This document shows positions 10,916-20,244 of a stretch of DNA of 30,198 nt, piece by piece. The stretch spans positions 139,032,928 to 139,063,125 of the forward strand of contig JBOZIK010000001.1 in assembly GCA_051453625.1 (NCBI GenBank), read 5' to 3'. Source of the DNA: Welwitschia mirabilis. Its lineage: Eukaryota > Gnetophyta > Gnetopsida > Welwitschiales. How positions within the stretch are numbered: the stretch's first letter is position 1; each line of letters begins with the position of its first letter. The notes under the pieces were generated by a model. That model searched no databases. It had not been told where the DNA came from and saw nothing but the letters and a program-made list of their open reading frames with translations. Made by a program: the position numbers and the translations under genes.

Positions 10916-12018
10916 TTTATAAAGTGGATTTAAGATTGAATTTTCTTATTTTTTATGTTAAAAAACTAAACTCCAAATTTAATTTTAGTTGAAACATAAA
11001 ACACCTAAAATGGATGGAATCCATAAAAAAATTACTAAATTAAAAAATAGAAAACTAATCTATAAAATAATTAATTTCATTTTAATTTTTCATTCCGATC
11101 CACCACCCTTATCCAGTACATTAATACATTACATCTGTGAATTATAATCTTAAGTTCACCAATGCCCAAACCTTACAATTCATATGGCCACAAGCCAAAT
11201 ATATTCTTAGGTATAAGACTTCATATTATATGTTTTTATTACTTATCACATCTTATTTCTTACTGTTGTACTCTGTCTTCTAGTTACTCAGCCTCATCTC
11301 ATATGAGTATGGCAAGGCAATTATCTTCTTCTAGTATGCACCTATACATGTCCTATAATAACCTATGACCTCAATAACATCACATCACCATTAGCCTATT
11401 TTCCATTCTCTTCTTTAGAAAATGATAGTCGATCCAACCCATTTTATCTTCTAAGGCCTCTAACAACTACTTATAACTTGAGATATATTCTCTAGGTTGC
11501 TTGTCTCAAACTAGGTAATAATATACCTAGGCATTCTCAAGATTGATTTTGCTATATATCTTATCCAACTATAGGTTATGGATCATTTATTTCTTACAAA
11601 GATTCATACTAGTACCTTGTGATATAAGATTCAAACAACTCATTACACTATCCATGAAATCTAAAAAACCAATGATCTAGCACTTATAATAGTTTAGGTT
11701 TCCTTAGAATCTCATAGGGTTAGTAATCGATTGGGATCCCTTAGTCTCCTACCTGTCATGCTAAATTATCTAATCCTTGTAATAATCATAGAACTTAAAG
11801 TGTTTTTTCATCTTCTGAGTGAGCTTCTCCTATGCATTCTTTAACCAAGAAATTACCAACTAGATCTGATATGTAAGCTTTGATAACTCCATATTAGCCA
11901 TGTAATCCTTACAAACAATATCTTTAATCACATTGTATCTCATTAGTAAAGACATTTATCATGTGGTCAAATACCTTATTATACACTTCCTTAACCTGCT
12001 CTAAATATGATGATAACA
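10915..12018 (-). mobile_element. Geminivirus-like unit G, partial, minus orientation
   Basis: Reversed partial copy of the 2.8-kb unit. It contains the AT-rich short intergenic region (10915-11120) and the whole coat-protein pseudogene, then breaks at about 12018 just upstream of the CP start, where plus-oriented short-unit sequence begins. The hairpin, promoter and Rep parts are missing. The 3' edge runs directly into short-unit sequence within a TTATTCATATTTTATTTTT block shared by both unit types. Confidence 0.8.
11121..11955 (-). pseudogene. Geminivirus-like coat protein pseudogene (unit G)
   Basis: Virion-sense coat protein relic, colinear with the better copies in units B and C. The start ATG is retained (complement of 11953-11955). 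The usual stop has mutated to TAT, so the frame would run to a TAA at 11121-11123. Many internal stops and indels make it non-functional. The family forms the twinned capsid and also acts in nuclear import. The C-terminal segment (about 11130-11330) keeps the pattern of alternating aliphatic and aromatic residues typical of the final capsid beta strand. The plus-strand open stretch at 11162-11368 is only its antisense shadow. Confidence 0.75.
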
Positions 12019-12480
12019 TGTAAAACATAATATATTAAGGGTAATATGCATTACTAAGTTTATACTTGGAATAGATACATGCACAAATGGGGCCTATCTC
12101 TAGCTCCATCTCCAAGCTCCTCTATATATATCCTTAATGGTTTTGTTTAAAGATGAAGATAAAGGAAGTGAATTAAGATGATGTGTTGCATGTTTCTATT
12201 ACCAGAGTGAATCACTACATGACTCATGCCTCATGAAAGTACAGATATAATTCATGATGGATGTGGAGGCAGTAAGCAAGGTTCAGGTTTTGTTCAAGAA
12301 TCTGTCTTCATTATAAAAATAAAACATAATACACTAAGGGTAATGCACATTGCTAAGTTTACACTAGAAACAGACACATGCATAAATAGGACCTATCTCT
12401 AGCTCCATCTTCAAATCCCTTTATATATATCCTTAATGGTTTTTTTCTAGATTTGGAGACATAGGAAGCAATACTAATGT
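12018..12480 (+). repeat. Short-unit fragments joining units G and A
   Basis: Plus-oriented pieces of two short units, with TATATATCCTTAATGG blocks at about 12124 and 12424, only 300 bp apart because of an internal deletion. The second leads without a break into the hairpin of unit A, so short and long units share this block. Confidence 0.7.
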
Positions 12481-12506
12481 GACATCCACTAACATTGTAG
12501 AACATC
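12481..12506 (+). promoter_or_regulatory. Decayed origin hairpin of unit A
   Basis: The loop nonanucleotide is TAACATTGT (12490-12498), with the right arm GAACATC and a mutated left arm. Sister copies B and E keep GATGTCC as the arm. Position upstream of the CP promoter matches the geminivirus long intergenic region. Confidence 0.65.
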
Positions 12507-12730
12507 ATGTTATTAAAGACATGATGTGGTACATGTTAATTAGTTGGATAGTAAGTATGTAATAGGATTCATGTGTTTTCTTTTGCCACTCAGTAATATC
12601 TTTTGAAAAGAATTGGTTGTAAAAGAATCATGTTTACACTATGAAAAAGAAATAACTTTATTGAGAATAATCTAGACATGTAATGTAATTAGAGGGATTG
12701 CTTCTTGGAAATGCAGTTACACCCACCTCC

Positions 12731-12738
12731 TATATAAA
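12731..12738 (+). promoter_or_regulatory. Virion-sense TATA box, unit A
   Basis: TATATAAA in a CACCTCC-TATATAAAGAGG setting, 241 bp downstream of the loop and 32 bp upstream of the mini-ORF. The same box occurs at the same distance in units B, C and E, which supports it as the ancestral coat-protein promoter. Confidence 0.6.
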
Positions 12739-12762
12739 GAGGAAATCTCTTTAGGGTTTTGA

Positions 12763-12858
12763 ATGGATGTTAATTAGTTTGTTATGATTTTGATATTCTA
12801 TTTAATCATTAATATAGTCATCTACATTGTATACATATTGTCACCATATTTGAAGTAG
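12763..12858 (+). pseudogene. Short hydrophobic ORF upstream of CP (unit A)
   Basis: Frame of 31 codons plus stop, exactly the length of the intact copy in unit B, with one internal TAG (12775-12777). The residues after the first few are almost all aliphatic or aromatic, as in a single membrane segment. Location between promoter and CP is that of the virion-sense V2/movement protein of geminiviruses, but the family is usually about 100 residues, so this identity is tentative. Confidence 0.4.
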
Positions 12859-12898
12859 GCTAAAGAGGCATATAGAAAGGGGTTCTACTGCATGGTGG

Positions 12899-13760
12899 AT
12901 GTCTTTACTAATGAGCTATGACAAGGTTGCAATCTACTTGCAAGGTTTATGTAGCCAAGATGGAGTTACTAGATCTCATGTGTTAGATCTAGTTAGTGGT
13001 TTCTCTACTGCAAAACATGTATGAATAGCTCACTCAAGAGACAAGGAAATACTTTAAAGTTTGTGCATGTTATAAGGCTTCAGTAGTCTAGCACCACAAG
13101 TAGGATACTAAGGGTATCATTTGATTACTAGTCCTAGGGAGCTTCCAAGGAAACCTAAACTACTATAAGTGCTAGATCATTGGCATTTAATATGCCATGG
13201 ATAGTGTGATGAGGTGTTTAAGTCTTATACCATAGGGTACTAGTATGGACCACTGCAAGGAACAAGTAATTCATAACCTATAGTTTGATATAATACATAG
13301 TAGCATTATGGATTAAGCAAGTTAGACCAGATTCAATTTTGGAAATGCTTAGGTACATTATTACATGGTTTGGGACAAGAAGCCTACAAAACATATTCCA
13401 AGATATAGACAGTTGTTCAAGAACCTAAAAGATACAATGAACTAAATTGAGTGTTATTTTGTGAAGAAGGAGATGCAAAATAGGCTAATGATGCTATTCC
13501 ATAACATTGTTGAGGTCGAAGGTTACTATAGAATAGGTACAAGTGCATACTAGTAGAAGACAGTTGCCTTGATACACTCATATGAGATGAGGCTAGGTAA
13601 CTAAAAGACAAAGTACAATAGTGAGAAAGGAGAGATGATAAGCAATAGAAACATAAAATATGGAGCCTTGTACCTAGAAATATATTTTACCCATAACCAT
13701 ATGAACTATAAGATTCAAGTATTAGTGAACTTAAGTTTGTGGTTCATAGATGTAATGTAA
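12899..13760 (+). pseudogene. Geminivirus-like coat protein pseudogene (unit A)
   Basis: Begins with ATG (12899-12901) at the position conserved in units B, C and G and ends at TAA 13758-13760. It has frameshifts early on (a deletion near 12925 compared with unit B) and several stops. The clearest segment is the C-terminal half (about 13340-13757), where residues such as FVKKEM, NHMNYKI and the final WFIDVM are shared with the other copies. The spacing of these patterns follows the geminivirus capsid protein, whose usual length is about 240-260 residues; this one was about 286. Confidence 0.82.
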
Positions 13761-14066
13761 TAATGTACTAGATGTAAGGGTGGTAAGGGGAAATGAAAAA
13801 ATAAAATGAAATTAAGTATTTTATAGATTAGTTTTCTATTTTTCAATTTGGTAAATGTTTTGTGGATTCCACACATTTTAAGCATTTTATGTTTTAATTG
13901 AAATGGTATCTGGATTTTAGTTTTTGAACATGAAAAATAAGAAAATGTGACTAGGTTAACTTTTAAAAAAAAAATATAAATAACCTTTACCACATTACTA
14001 TTTTTCTTATTGGATTAAGACCAAAACAAATTATGAGAGTTGCCTTGTGTAGATCAAGCCTAAAAA
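13761..14066. other. Short intergenic region between CP and Rep (unit A)
   Basis: AT-rich region of about 300 bp between the convergent CP and Rep ends. It has a poly-A-like run near 13965-13980 and then a block (about 13970-14062) homologous to the short units (a GATTAAGACCAAAACAAA stretch and a TTGTGTAGATCAAG stretch). No TrAP- or REn-like frame is recognisable on the minus strand. In mastrevirus-like genomes this interval holds the transcription ends and the complementary-strand primer site. Confidence 0.6.
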
Positions 14067-15186
14067 TTATTTAAAATAAGTTTTCATTAAGGAATACAAA
14101 ATCTATGTTTATATTGAACCATCTTAGAGGGATGGACTAAGATCTACATCTCATGACATATCGGGATTAAGAGGACTATACAAAGGATTCATTCCTTTAA
14201 ACTCTTTTGTACTTGAAATTGGTAGACCAATCCTTATTATACCATACTAGCTCCTTTAAATATTCACAGTATTTTAGGGGTATGTCATTGATGACATTAT
14301 ATATAGTATCATCATCATAGTTTCTGAAGTTGATCACTTTGCAAAAGTAGTTATGTATTCCAAGTAATCTTATGAAGGATTGTTTTTCCACATGTTAAAG
14401 GTCCTTTGATGATAATGCTTCTAGGTTTTGGAGGTCTTGTTTTAGTACCTTGAAAGACTCAAGGTTTCTATAGTGATATAAACCATGTATTGACCAAAGT
14501 ATTCTTTTTGAGTGAGCTCTTGTGTGAGTCTTAAGTCCTACAAGATGTTAGAATGATCATTTGTCAATAACATGTTATTTCTACTTACAGTAGTATGTTT
14601 TAATTGACCCATAGCTAAATCTCTGATGGGATATTTGTAAATAGATTAAAAAGGGAGATGTATTATTGTGAAGGATCAACATACTTGTCAGTTATAAAAT
14701 ATTTTAGGAATTTTTATTTATTATAGCATAAAATGGCTATTTGTCTTGAACATGATGGAGGAACTCGATAGCTAAGTTTAAATTATCAAGGAGATCTTTC
14801 CATGTCACATTCCTTATTTTCTTAGCCAACTTGTGTTTTAAATGAATACTCCCTTCCTCAATGAAGTCATCATGTTTGGAGATGTAGTCAAATACATCTA
14901 CATCTCTTCAAGGAACCTAGTAATTTAGGTGGACTATACTATCAACTCTTTGATCTTTTGGGATATTAAAGAAAGTTTAATCCTTTGTAATTAACTTCAT
15001 GTTAGGTTACATAAGCACATGGTAGTTGATTCCATCATTGTAGTATAATTCTCTGAATATGTGATAGTAGTTGAATTTCTCACTTCATGTGTAGATTTTG
15101 CAAAGATAATGCAAAATAAATTTGGCTATAAACCATGGCTTGGAGTATGCTAGGAAGGTTGAGTGGACTTGAAACTTGAATGCCAT
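14067..15186 (-). pseudogene. Geminivirus-like Rep pseudogene (unit A)
   Basis: Complementary-sense replication-initiator relic. Walker B is readable as YNVINDIPLKY (complement of about 14272-14304), with an Asp-to-Asn change in the catalytic pair. It is followed by the KDW and KYKRV residues seen in the other copies and preceded by HNYFCK. The rolling-circle motif II region (about 15008-15030) reads NYH instead of HYH. Motif III YISK is recognisable at about 14880-14900 in another frame. The likely start is the complement of 15184-15186. The length of about 370 codons fits Rep (about 350-360). Several frameshifts and stops make it inactive. Confidence 0.85.
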
Positions 15187-15231
15187 AGTTGGAATTTACA
15201 TGATAAGGTGGGTTGTGTTTGGAGGTCTTCA

Positions 15232-15891
15232 NNNNNNNNNNNNNNNNNNNNNNNNNNNNNNNNNNNNNNNNNNNNNNNNNNNNNNNNNNNNNNNNNNNNN
15301 NNNNNNNNNNNNNNNNNNNNNNNNNNNNNNNNNNNNNNNNNNNNNNNNNNNNNNNNNNNNNNNNNNNNNNNNNNNNNNNNNNNNNNNNNNNNNNNNNNNN
15401 NNNNNNNNNNNNNNNNNNNNNNNNNNNNNNNNNNNNNNNNNNNNNNNNNNNNNNNNNNNNNNNNNNNNNNNNNNNNNNNNNNNNNNNNNNNNNNNNNNNN
15501 NNNNNNNNNNNNNNNNNNNNNNNNNNNNNNNNNNNNNNNNNNNNNNNNNNNNNNNNNNNNNNNNNNNNNNNNNNNNNNNNNNNNNNNNNNNNNNNNNNNN
15601 NNNNNNNNNNNNNNNNNNNNNNNNNNNNNNNNNNNNNNNNNNNNNNNNNNNNNNNNNNNNNNNNNNNNNNNNNNNNNNNNNNNNNNNNNNNNNNNNNNNN
15701 NNNNNNNNNNNNNNNNNNNNNNNNNNNNNNNNNNNNNNNNNNNNNNNNNNNNNNNNNNNNNNNNNNNNNNNNNNNNNNNNNNNNNNNNNNNNNNNNNNNN
15801 NNNNNNNNNNNNNNNNNNNNNNNNNNNNNNNNNNNNNNNNNNNNNNNNNNNNNNNNNNNNNNNNNNNNNNNNNNNNNNNNNNNNNNNNNNN
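15232..15891. other. Assembly gap of 660 N between units A and B
   Basis: The gap lies exactly at the A/B unit boundary. Comparison with the B/C boundary shows only about 25-30 bp are needed to complete unit A, so the remaining length, if the size estimate is real, could hold one extra short unit of about 600 bp plus simple repeat. Confidence 0.95.
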
Positions 15892-15950
15892 TATATATAT
15901 ATCCTTAATGATTTTTTCTAAAAACAGAGACAAAGGAAGTGCACTAATGT

Positions 15951-15976
15951 GATGTCCAATAATATTGTAGGATATC
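15951..15976 (+). promoter_or_regulatory. Origin hairpin of unit B
   Basis: GATGTCC (15951-15957) pairs with GGATATC (15970-15976) along 7 bp, one of them a G-T wobble. The 12-base loop contains TAATATTGT (15960-15968), two bases from TAATATTAC. It lies upstream of the CP promoter and just beyond the Rep start of the preceding unit, the position of a geminivirus origin. Confidence 0.8.
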
Positions 15977-16204
15977 GCATCATTGAAGACATGATCTAAC
16001 ACATGTTGATTAGTTGGGCAATAAGTGTATGATAGTGTCCACACATTTTCTTTTGTCACCTAGGATTATCTTTCAAAAAGAATTAGTTAGAAAAGCACCA
16101 CATGAATCATGCTATGAAAAGAGAATAACTTTATTGAAAGTAATATGGACACACGACGCATTAGAGTGGTTGGTTCCTAGAAATACAATCATGCCTACTA
16201 CCTT

Positions 16205-16211
16205 TATAAAG
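16205..16211 (+). promoter_or_regulatory. Virion-sense TATA box, unit B
   Basis: TATAAAG in a CCTTTATAAAGATAG setting, 245 bp from the loop and 24 bp before the mini-ORF ATG. It is conserved in position with units A, C and E. Confidence 0.6.
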
Positions 16212-16234
16212 ATAGAATCTCTTTAGGATTTTGC

Positions 16235-16330
16235 ATGGATGTAAATCAATTTGTTATGATTCTGATATTCTATTTAACTATTGATATAACAGTTTACATC
16301 ATATACATATTATTGTCATATTTGAAGTAG
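16235..16330 (+). CDS. 31-residue hydrophobic mini-ORF upstream of CP
   Basis: Open frame from ATG 16235-16237 to TAG 16328-16330. The protein starts MDVNQFVM and is then almost entirely I, L, V, F, Y and T, ending YLK, so it would be a single membrane-spanning peptide. Unit A has the same length and end with one stop, and unit E keeps a 25-codon version in which most changes are conservative (V/E, M/L, I/V). Its place between the TATA box and CP is that of the geminivirus V2/movement protein, which in mastrevirus-like members has one membrane segment but is about three times longer. It could instead be a leader ORF. Current expression is doubtful. Confidence 0.45.
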   Translation: MDVNQFVMILIFYLTIDITVYIIYILLSYLK

Positions 16331-16369
16331 GTAAGAAGGAATACAACAAGGGGTTTGACCACATGATGG

Positions 16370-17229
16370 ATGTCTTTATTGACAAGCTATGACAAGGTCA
16401 TAGATGCCACCTACAAGGTTTTCATGATCCAGATGGAGTTATTAGAGCTCATGCATTAGATCCAATTAGTGATTTCCTAGCTAGAAAATTTAGATGAGGA
16501 GCTCACTTAGGGAATGAAAAAAACCTTTAAGGTCTACACTTATTATAAGGCTTCATCAATCTAGCATGATAAACAGGAGATCAAGGTGCTTGATTTGTTA
16601 CTAATCCCATGGGACTTTTGAGGGAATCTAAACTGTCATGAGTACTAGATCATTAGCATTTTGGATTTCATTAATGATGTAATAAGATATTTGAATATTA
16701 CACCATAAGGTATTAATATGGACCACCATAAGGGATAGATGGTCCATAACCTTCTATTCGATAAGATATATAGCACCATCATGAATGAAGTAGATCAGAT
16801 CAAATTTAGTGTCAGGAATACCTAGGTACATTATTATCTAGTTCAGGATAAGTAGCTTAGAGAACATATACCAAGTTATAAGTAGTTATTCAAGATCCTA
16901 AGAGATACAAAGAGCTATACAAGGTATCATTTTGTGAAGAAGGAGATGTGCAACAACTAATAGTGCTATTGCATGATGTTGTTAAAGTTAAATCTTACTA
17001 CATAACATAGGTAGATGCATACTAACAAAAGACAATTTCCATGCCACACTCATATGAGATGATATTAGGTAACTAGAAGACAAAGTATGAAAGCCAAAAA
17101 TAATAAGTGATAAGCAATAGGAATATAAAATATAGAGCCTTGTACTTGGGAATATATTTAGTCCATAACCACATGAATTATAACATCCAAGCATTGGTGA
17201 AGTCAAGGTTTTAGTTTATAGATGTAATG
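16370..17229 (+). pseudogene. Geminivirus-like coat protein pseudogene (unit B)
   Basis: One continuous frame from ATG 16370-16372 (MSLLTSYDKV) can be followed for about 195 codons to near 16960, interrupted by stops only. Most of these are TAG or TAA where another copy has CAG or CAA. Beyond about 16965 a frameshift moves the remaining C-terminus into another frame. Recognisable stretches include VHYYLVQDK and FVKKEM. The latter part follows the order of conserved positions of the geminivirus capsid. It would have encoded about 286 residues, somewhat longer than usual. The N-terminal third is less clearly related, so an extra or fused segment is possible. Confidence 0.85.
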
Positions 17230-17530
17230 TAATAATGTATAGATGAAAGGCTAATGTGTAGATATTAAAAAATAAAATGAACTTAATTGTTCTATAGATT
17301 AGTTTTCAATATTTTAATTTGGTAAAGTTTTTATGAGTCCCATCCATATTAATAATTTTATTTTCAATTGAAATTAAATTTAGATTTTTGTTTTTGAACA
17401 TGAAAAATAAGAAAATTTAACCTTAGATTAACTTTAAAAAAAAAAAACCCTTCTTAGGTTAGCATTCTACTTGTTAGACCAAGACTAAAACAAATTGAAA
17501 GAGTTATCTCATGTAGTTTAAGCATAAAAA
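17230..17530. other. Short intergenic region between CP and Rep (unit B)
   Basis: AT-rich 300-bp interval with a run of A at about 17434-17446, then a block (about 17455-17525) carrying GACCAAGACTAAAACAAA and ATGTAG, shared with the short units. The same interval recurs in units A, C, D, E and G. No coding frame is conserved. Confidence 0.6.
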
Positions 17531-18645
17531 TTATTTAAAATAAGTTTTCATTAAGGAATGTAAAATTTGTGTTGACATTAAATCATTTTGGCAGGCATGA
17601 GCCAAGCTTTGCATCCCATAATATTTCAATATTACAGAGACTATACGAGGGATTCCTTCCTTTAGTTTTTTAACTATCTTATACTTAGGATTGATGAACC
17701 AATCCTTCTGATAACCTATTAGCTCCTTTGTATATTTATAGTATTTAAGGGGTATGTCATCAATGATGTTATATATAGCATTATTATTATAGTTTTCAAG
17801 ATCGATCACTTTGCAAAAGTAGTTATGTCTCCAAACTGATGTTGAAAAGGCTATTTTTTCGCATCTTAAAGATCCTTTGATGATAATGCTTTTAGGTATT
17901 GTTTTTGGATCTTAAAAGAGTCAGGGATACTATCAGTGATGTAATCGATGTATCAGTTAAGGTATTCTTCTTGAGTAAGATCATGAATAAATCTCAATTC
18001 CTACAAGATGTTAGGATGATTATTTACCAATAATATCTCTACTTACAGTGAAAATGTTTTAGTTGATTCACTATTAAATATCTAGAGGCAAATTTATAAA
18101 GGTGTTGAAATAGAAGATGTATTATATCAGAGGAGTAGGCCATTTATCATTCATGAAAGATTTTAGGCATTTCTAGCTATTCACGATGAAAATAGCTATT
18201 TTTCTTGGATGTAGTAGAGGAACCCAGTAGCTAGGTTCAAATTGTTAAGGAGATCTTTTCATGCTGTGTCCCTTATTTTCTTATGTTACATGCATTTCAA
18301 ATTAAGACTTCCTTTATCAATGAAGTCACCATGTTTAGAGATGTGGGTGAAGATGGATATGTTTCTTTGAAAAGCTTGCTAGTTTAGATAGATTGGATTA
18401 CCAATTCTTTGATCCATTGAAATGTTAAAAAATGTTTGATCCATTGTAACTAGTTTTATGTTAGGTTGAAGAAGCATATGATAGTGGATTCCACCATCAC
18501 AACATAGTTCTCTGGCTATGAAACAATATAAAAATTCCTTGATTGATGTGTAGATTTTGTGAAGATATCCTAGAAGAAATTTAACTATGAACCAGGTCTA
18601 AAAGTATGTTAATAATGCTAAGTAAGTTTGGAACTTGAATTCCAT
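17531..18645 (-). pseudogene. Geminivirus-like Rep pseudogene (unit B)
   Basis: Rep is the rolling-circle initiator: an HUH nuclease that nicks the origin loop, followed by an SF3-type helicase. Here motif II reads HYHMLLQ (complement of 18466-18486), a match to HxHxxxQ at about residue 54 from the likely ATG (complement of 18643-18645), where the family has it. Motif III is present but reads HISK instead of YxxK (about 18340), so the nicking Tyr is lost. The C-terminal 92 codons (complement of 17531-17809) are open and contain IYNIIDDIPLKYYKY, with Walker B and its acidic pair, then QKDW, KYK and EGIP. Frameshifts separate the two ends. Length is about 370 codons. Confidence 0.9.
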
Positions 18646-18741
18646 ATTTGGTATTTAAAGGATGAGGTGAATTATGTTTAGGAGTATCTCCAAGCCCCTT
18701 TATATATATATATACTGAAAATAAAGGAAGTGTACTAATGG

Positions 18742-18767
18742 GATATTAAATAACATTATAGGATATC
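18742..18767 (+). promoter_or_regulatory. Origin hairpin of unit C
   Basis: GATAT (18742-18746) pairs with ATATC (18763-18767), and the loop holds TAACATTAT (18751-18759). The stem is weakened relative to unit B by C-to-T type changes. Confidence 0.62.
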
Positions 18768-18996
18768 GTGTTAATGGAGATATGATATGACATACATTGA
18801 TTGGTTGGGAAGTAAGTATGTGATAGGGTCCATGTATTTTCTTTTATAGCCAAGGATCATCTCTCAAAATGAATTGGTCATAAAAGTACCACATGGATTA
18901 TACTATGAAAAAGGAATAACTTTATTAAAAGTAATCTAGATACTTAACATGATTAGAGGGATTACTTTTTGGAAATGCAATCGTTCCCACCTCCTT

Positions 18997-19003
18997 TATA
19001 AAG
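18997..19003 (+). promoter_or_regulatory. Virion-sense TATA box, unit C
   Basis: TATAAAG in CCTCCTTTATAAAGAGGG, 246 bp from the loop. The mini-ORF that should follow has lost its ATG in this copy. Confidence 0.58.
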
Positions 19004-19151
19004 AGGGAAACTCTTTAGGGTTTTGGATTAGTTTTTTCTAATTCTGGTAGTTTATTGGCCATTGGTATATCTATCTACATCATATACATATTGCCATAAT
19101 ATTTAAAGTAAGCTAAGGAGGTATACAGTAAGGGGTTTGATCAGATGATGG

Positions 19152-20015
19152 ATGTTTTTATTGACAAGCTATGACGAGATCATAGATGCCACTCACAAGG
19201 TTTGTATGATTAAGATAAAGTTATTAAAGCTCATGCATTGAACTCAATTAGTGGTTTCTTGGCTAGAGAATGCATACAAGAAGCTTTCTTAAGAGATGAG
19301 AAAACACTTAATGTTTGTACTTATTAGGAGGATTTAATAGTCTAGTATAACAAGCAGGATACTAAGTGGCCTTGGTCAGTTACTAATCCCATGGAACTTC
19401 TATGGGATCTTGAACTACCATGAGTGTAGGATTGTTGGCATTGCAGGTTTCATAGATGACATGATGAGGTGTTTGAATCTTATACTACAGTGTACTGGTA
19501 TAAACCATCATAAGGGACAAATGATTCATAACCTACAGTTTGATATGATATATAGTATTGTCATGGATGAATCAGGTTAGACCAAATTTTGTATCAAGAA
19601 TACCCAAGTACATTATTACATGGTTTAGGACAAGCAGCCTAGAGAATGTGTTCTAAGATATAGGTAGTTGTTCAAGATCCCAAGAGATATAATGAGCTAG
19701 ACTAGGTGTTATTTTATAAATATGAAGATGTATAATAGGTTAATGATCATGTTTCATAATATTGTTAAGGTCAAAGATTACTACAGGATAGTTATATATG
19801 CATACTGACAAAAGATAGTTATCATGCCACATTCTTATGAGATAAGGCTTGGTAATTGGAAGATAGAGTATGCTAGTAAGGAAGAAGAGGTAACAAGTAA
19901 TAGGAACATAAAATACAAAGCCTTGCACCTAGAAAAATATTTGGCCTATAACCACATGAATTATAAGATCTGGGCATTAGTAAACTTGAGGTTGAGGTTC
20001 ATAAATGTGATATAA
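19152..20015 (+). pseudogene. Geminivirus-like coat protein pseudogene (unit C)
   Basis: The best-preserved reading frame of the family: ATG 19152-19154 to stop 20013-20015 is 864 nt, and start and end are in the same frame, so there is no net frameshift. It carries nine in-frame stops, several of which are Gln codons in sister copies. The last 63 codons (19824-20015) are open and include PHSYEIRLGN and VNLRLRFINV, the segment most like the end of the geminivirus capsid protein. The clear stops mean it is not translated whole. Confidence 0.88.
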
Positions 20016-20244
20016 TAATATACCAAATGTAAGGGTAGTGGGTCAAAATGAAAAATGAAATGAAATTGATTTTATTATATATTAGTTTATAATTTTTTTA
20101 ATTTGATAAAGTTTTTGTAAATCCCATCCATTTTAAGCATTTTATGTTTCATTTAAATTTAAATTTGGATTTTAGTTTTTAAACATGAAAAATAAGAAAA
20201 TTTAACCTTAGGTTAACTTTAAAAAATAAAATATAAATAACCCA

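Larger units (their letters stand above)
12421..15231 (+). mobile_element. Geminivirus-like unit A, plus orientation
   Basis: Near-complete 2.8-kb unit: hairpin (loop 12490), TATA (12731), mini-ORF (12763), CP pseudogene (12899-13760), short intergenic region (13761-14066) and Rep pseudogene on the minus strand (14067-15186). It runs into a 660-N gap. Hairpin to last base before the gap is about 2.74 kb, matching unit B. The gene order and convergent transcription are those of geminiviruses. All frames are broken. Confidence 0.9.
15892..18700 (+). mobile_element. Geminivirus-like unit B, most complete copy
   Basis: Complete head-to-tail unit: hairpin 15951-15976, TATA 16205, intact mini-ORF 16235-16330, CP pseudogene 16370-17229, short intergenic region 17230-17530, and Rep pseudogene complement 17531-18645. 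Loop-to-loop distance to unit C is 2791 bp, a typical geminivirus genome size (2.5-3.0 kb). Direct head-to-tail repetition is what a rolling-circle concatemer would leave on integration. Confidence 0.92.

Noticed and set aside
11162-11368. 68-codon plus-strand open frame, Ser/Tyr-rich, with a similar 91-codon frame at 20770-21045 and minus-strand ones at 13417-13611 and 16988-17206
   Set aside because: All are the antisense strand of the same C-terminal part of the coat-protein relics. The coding sense is fixed by the promoter, start, stop and geminivirus-like pattern on the other strand.
13715-13993. 92-codon minus-strand frame in the short intergenic region, considered as a REn or TrAP relic
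   Set aside because: No family motif seen, low-complexity Lys/Phe/Ile composition, and the frame is not kept in units B, C, D or E.
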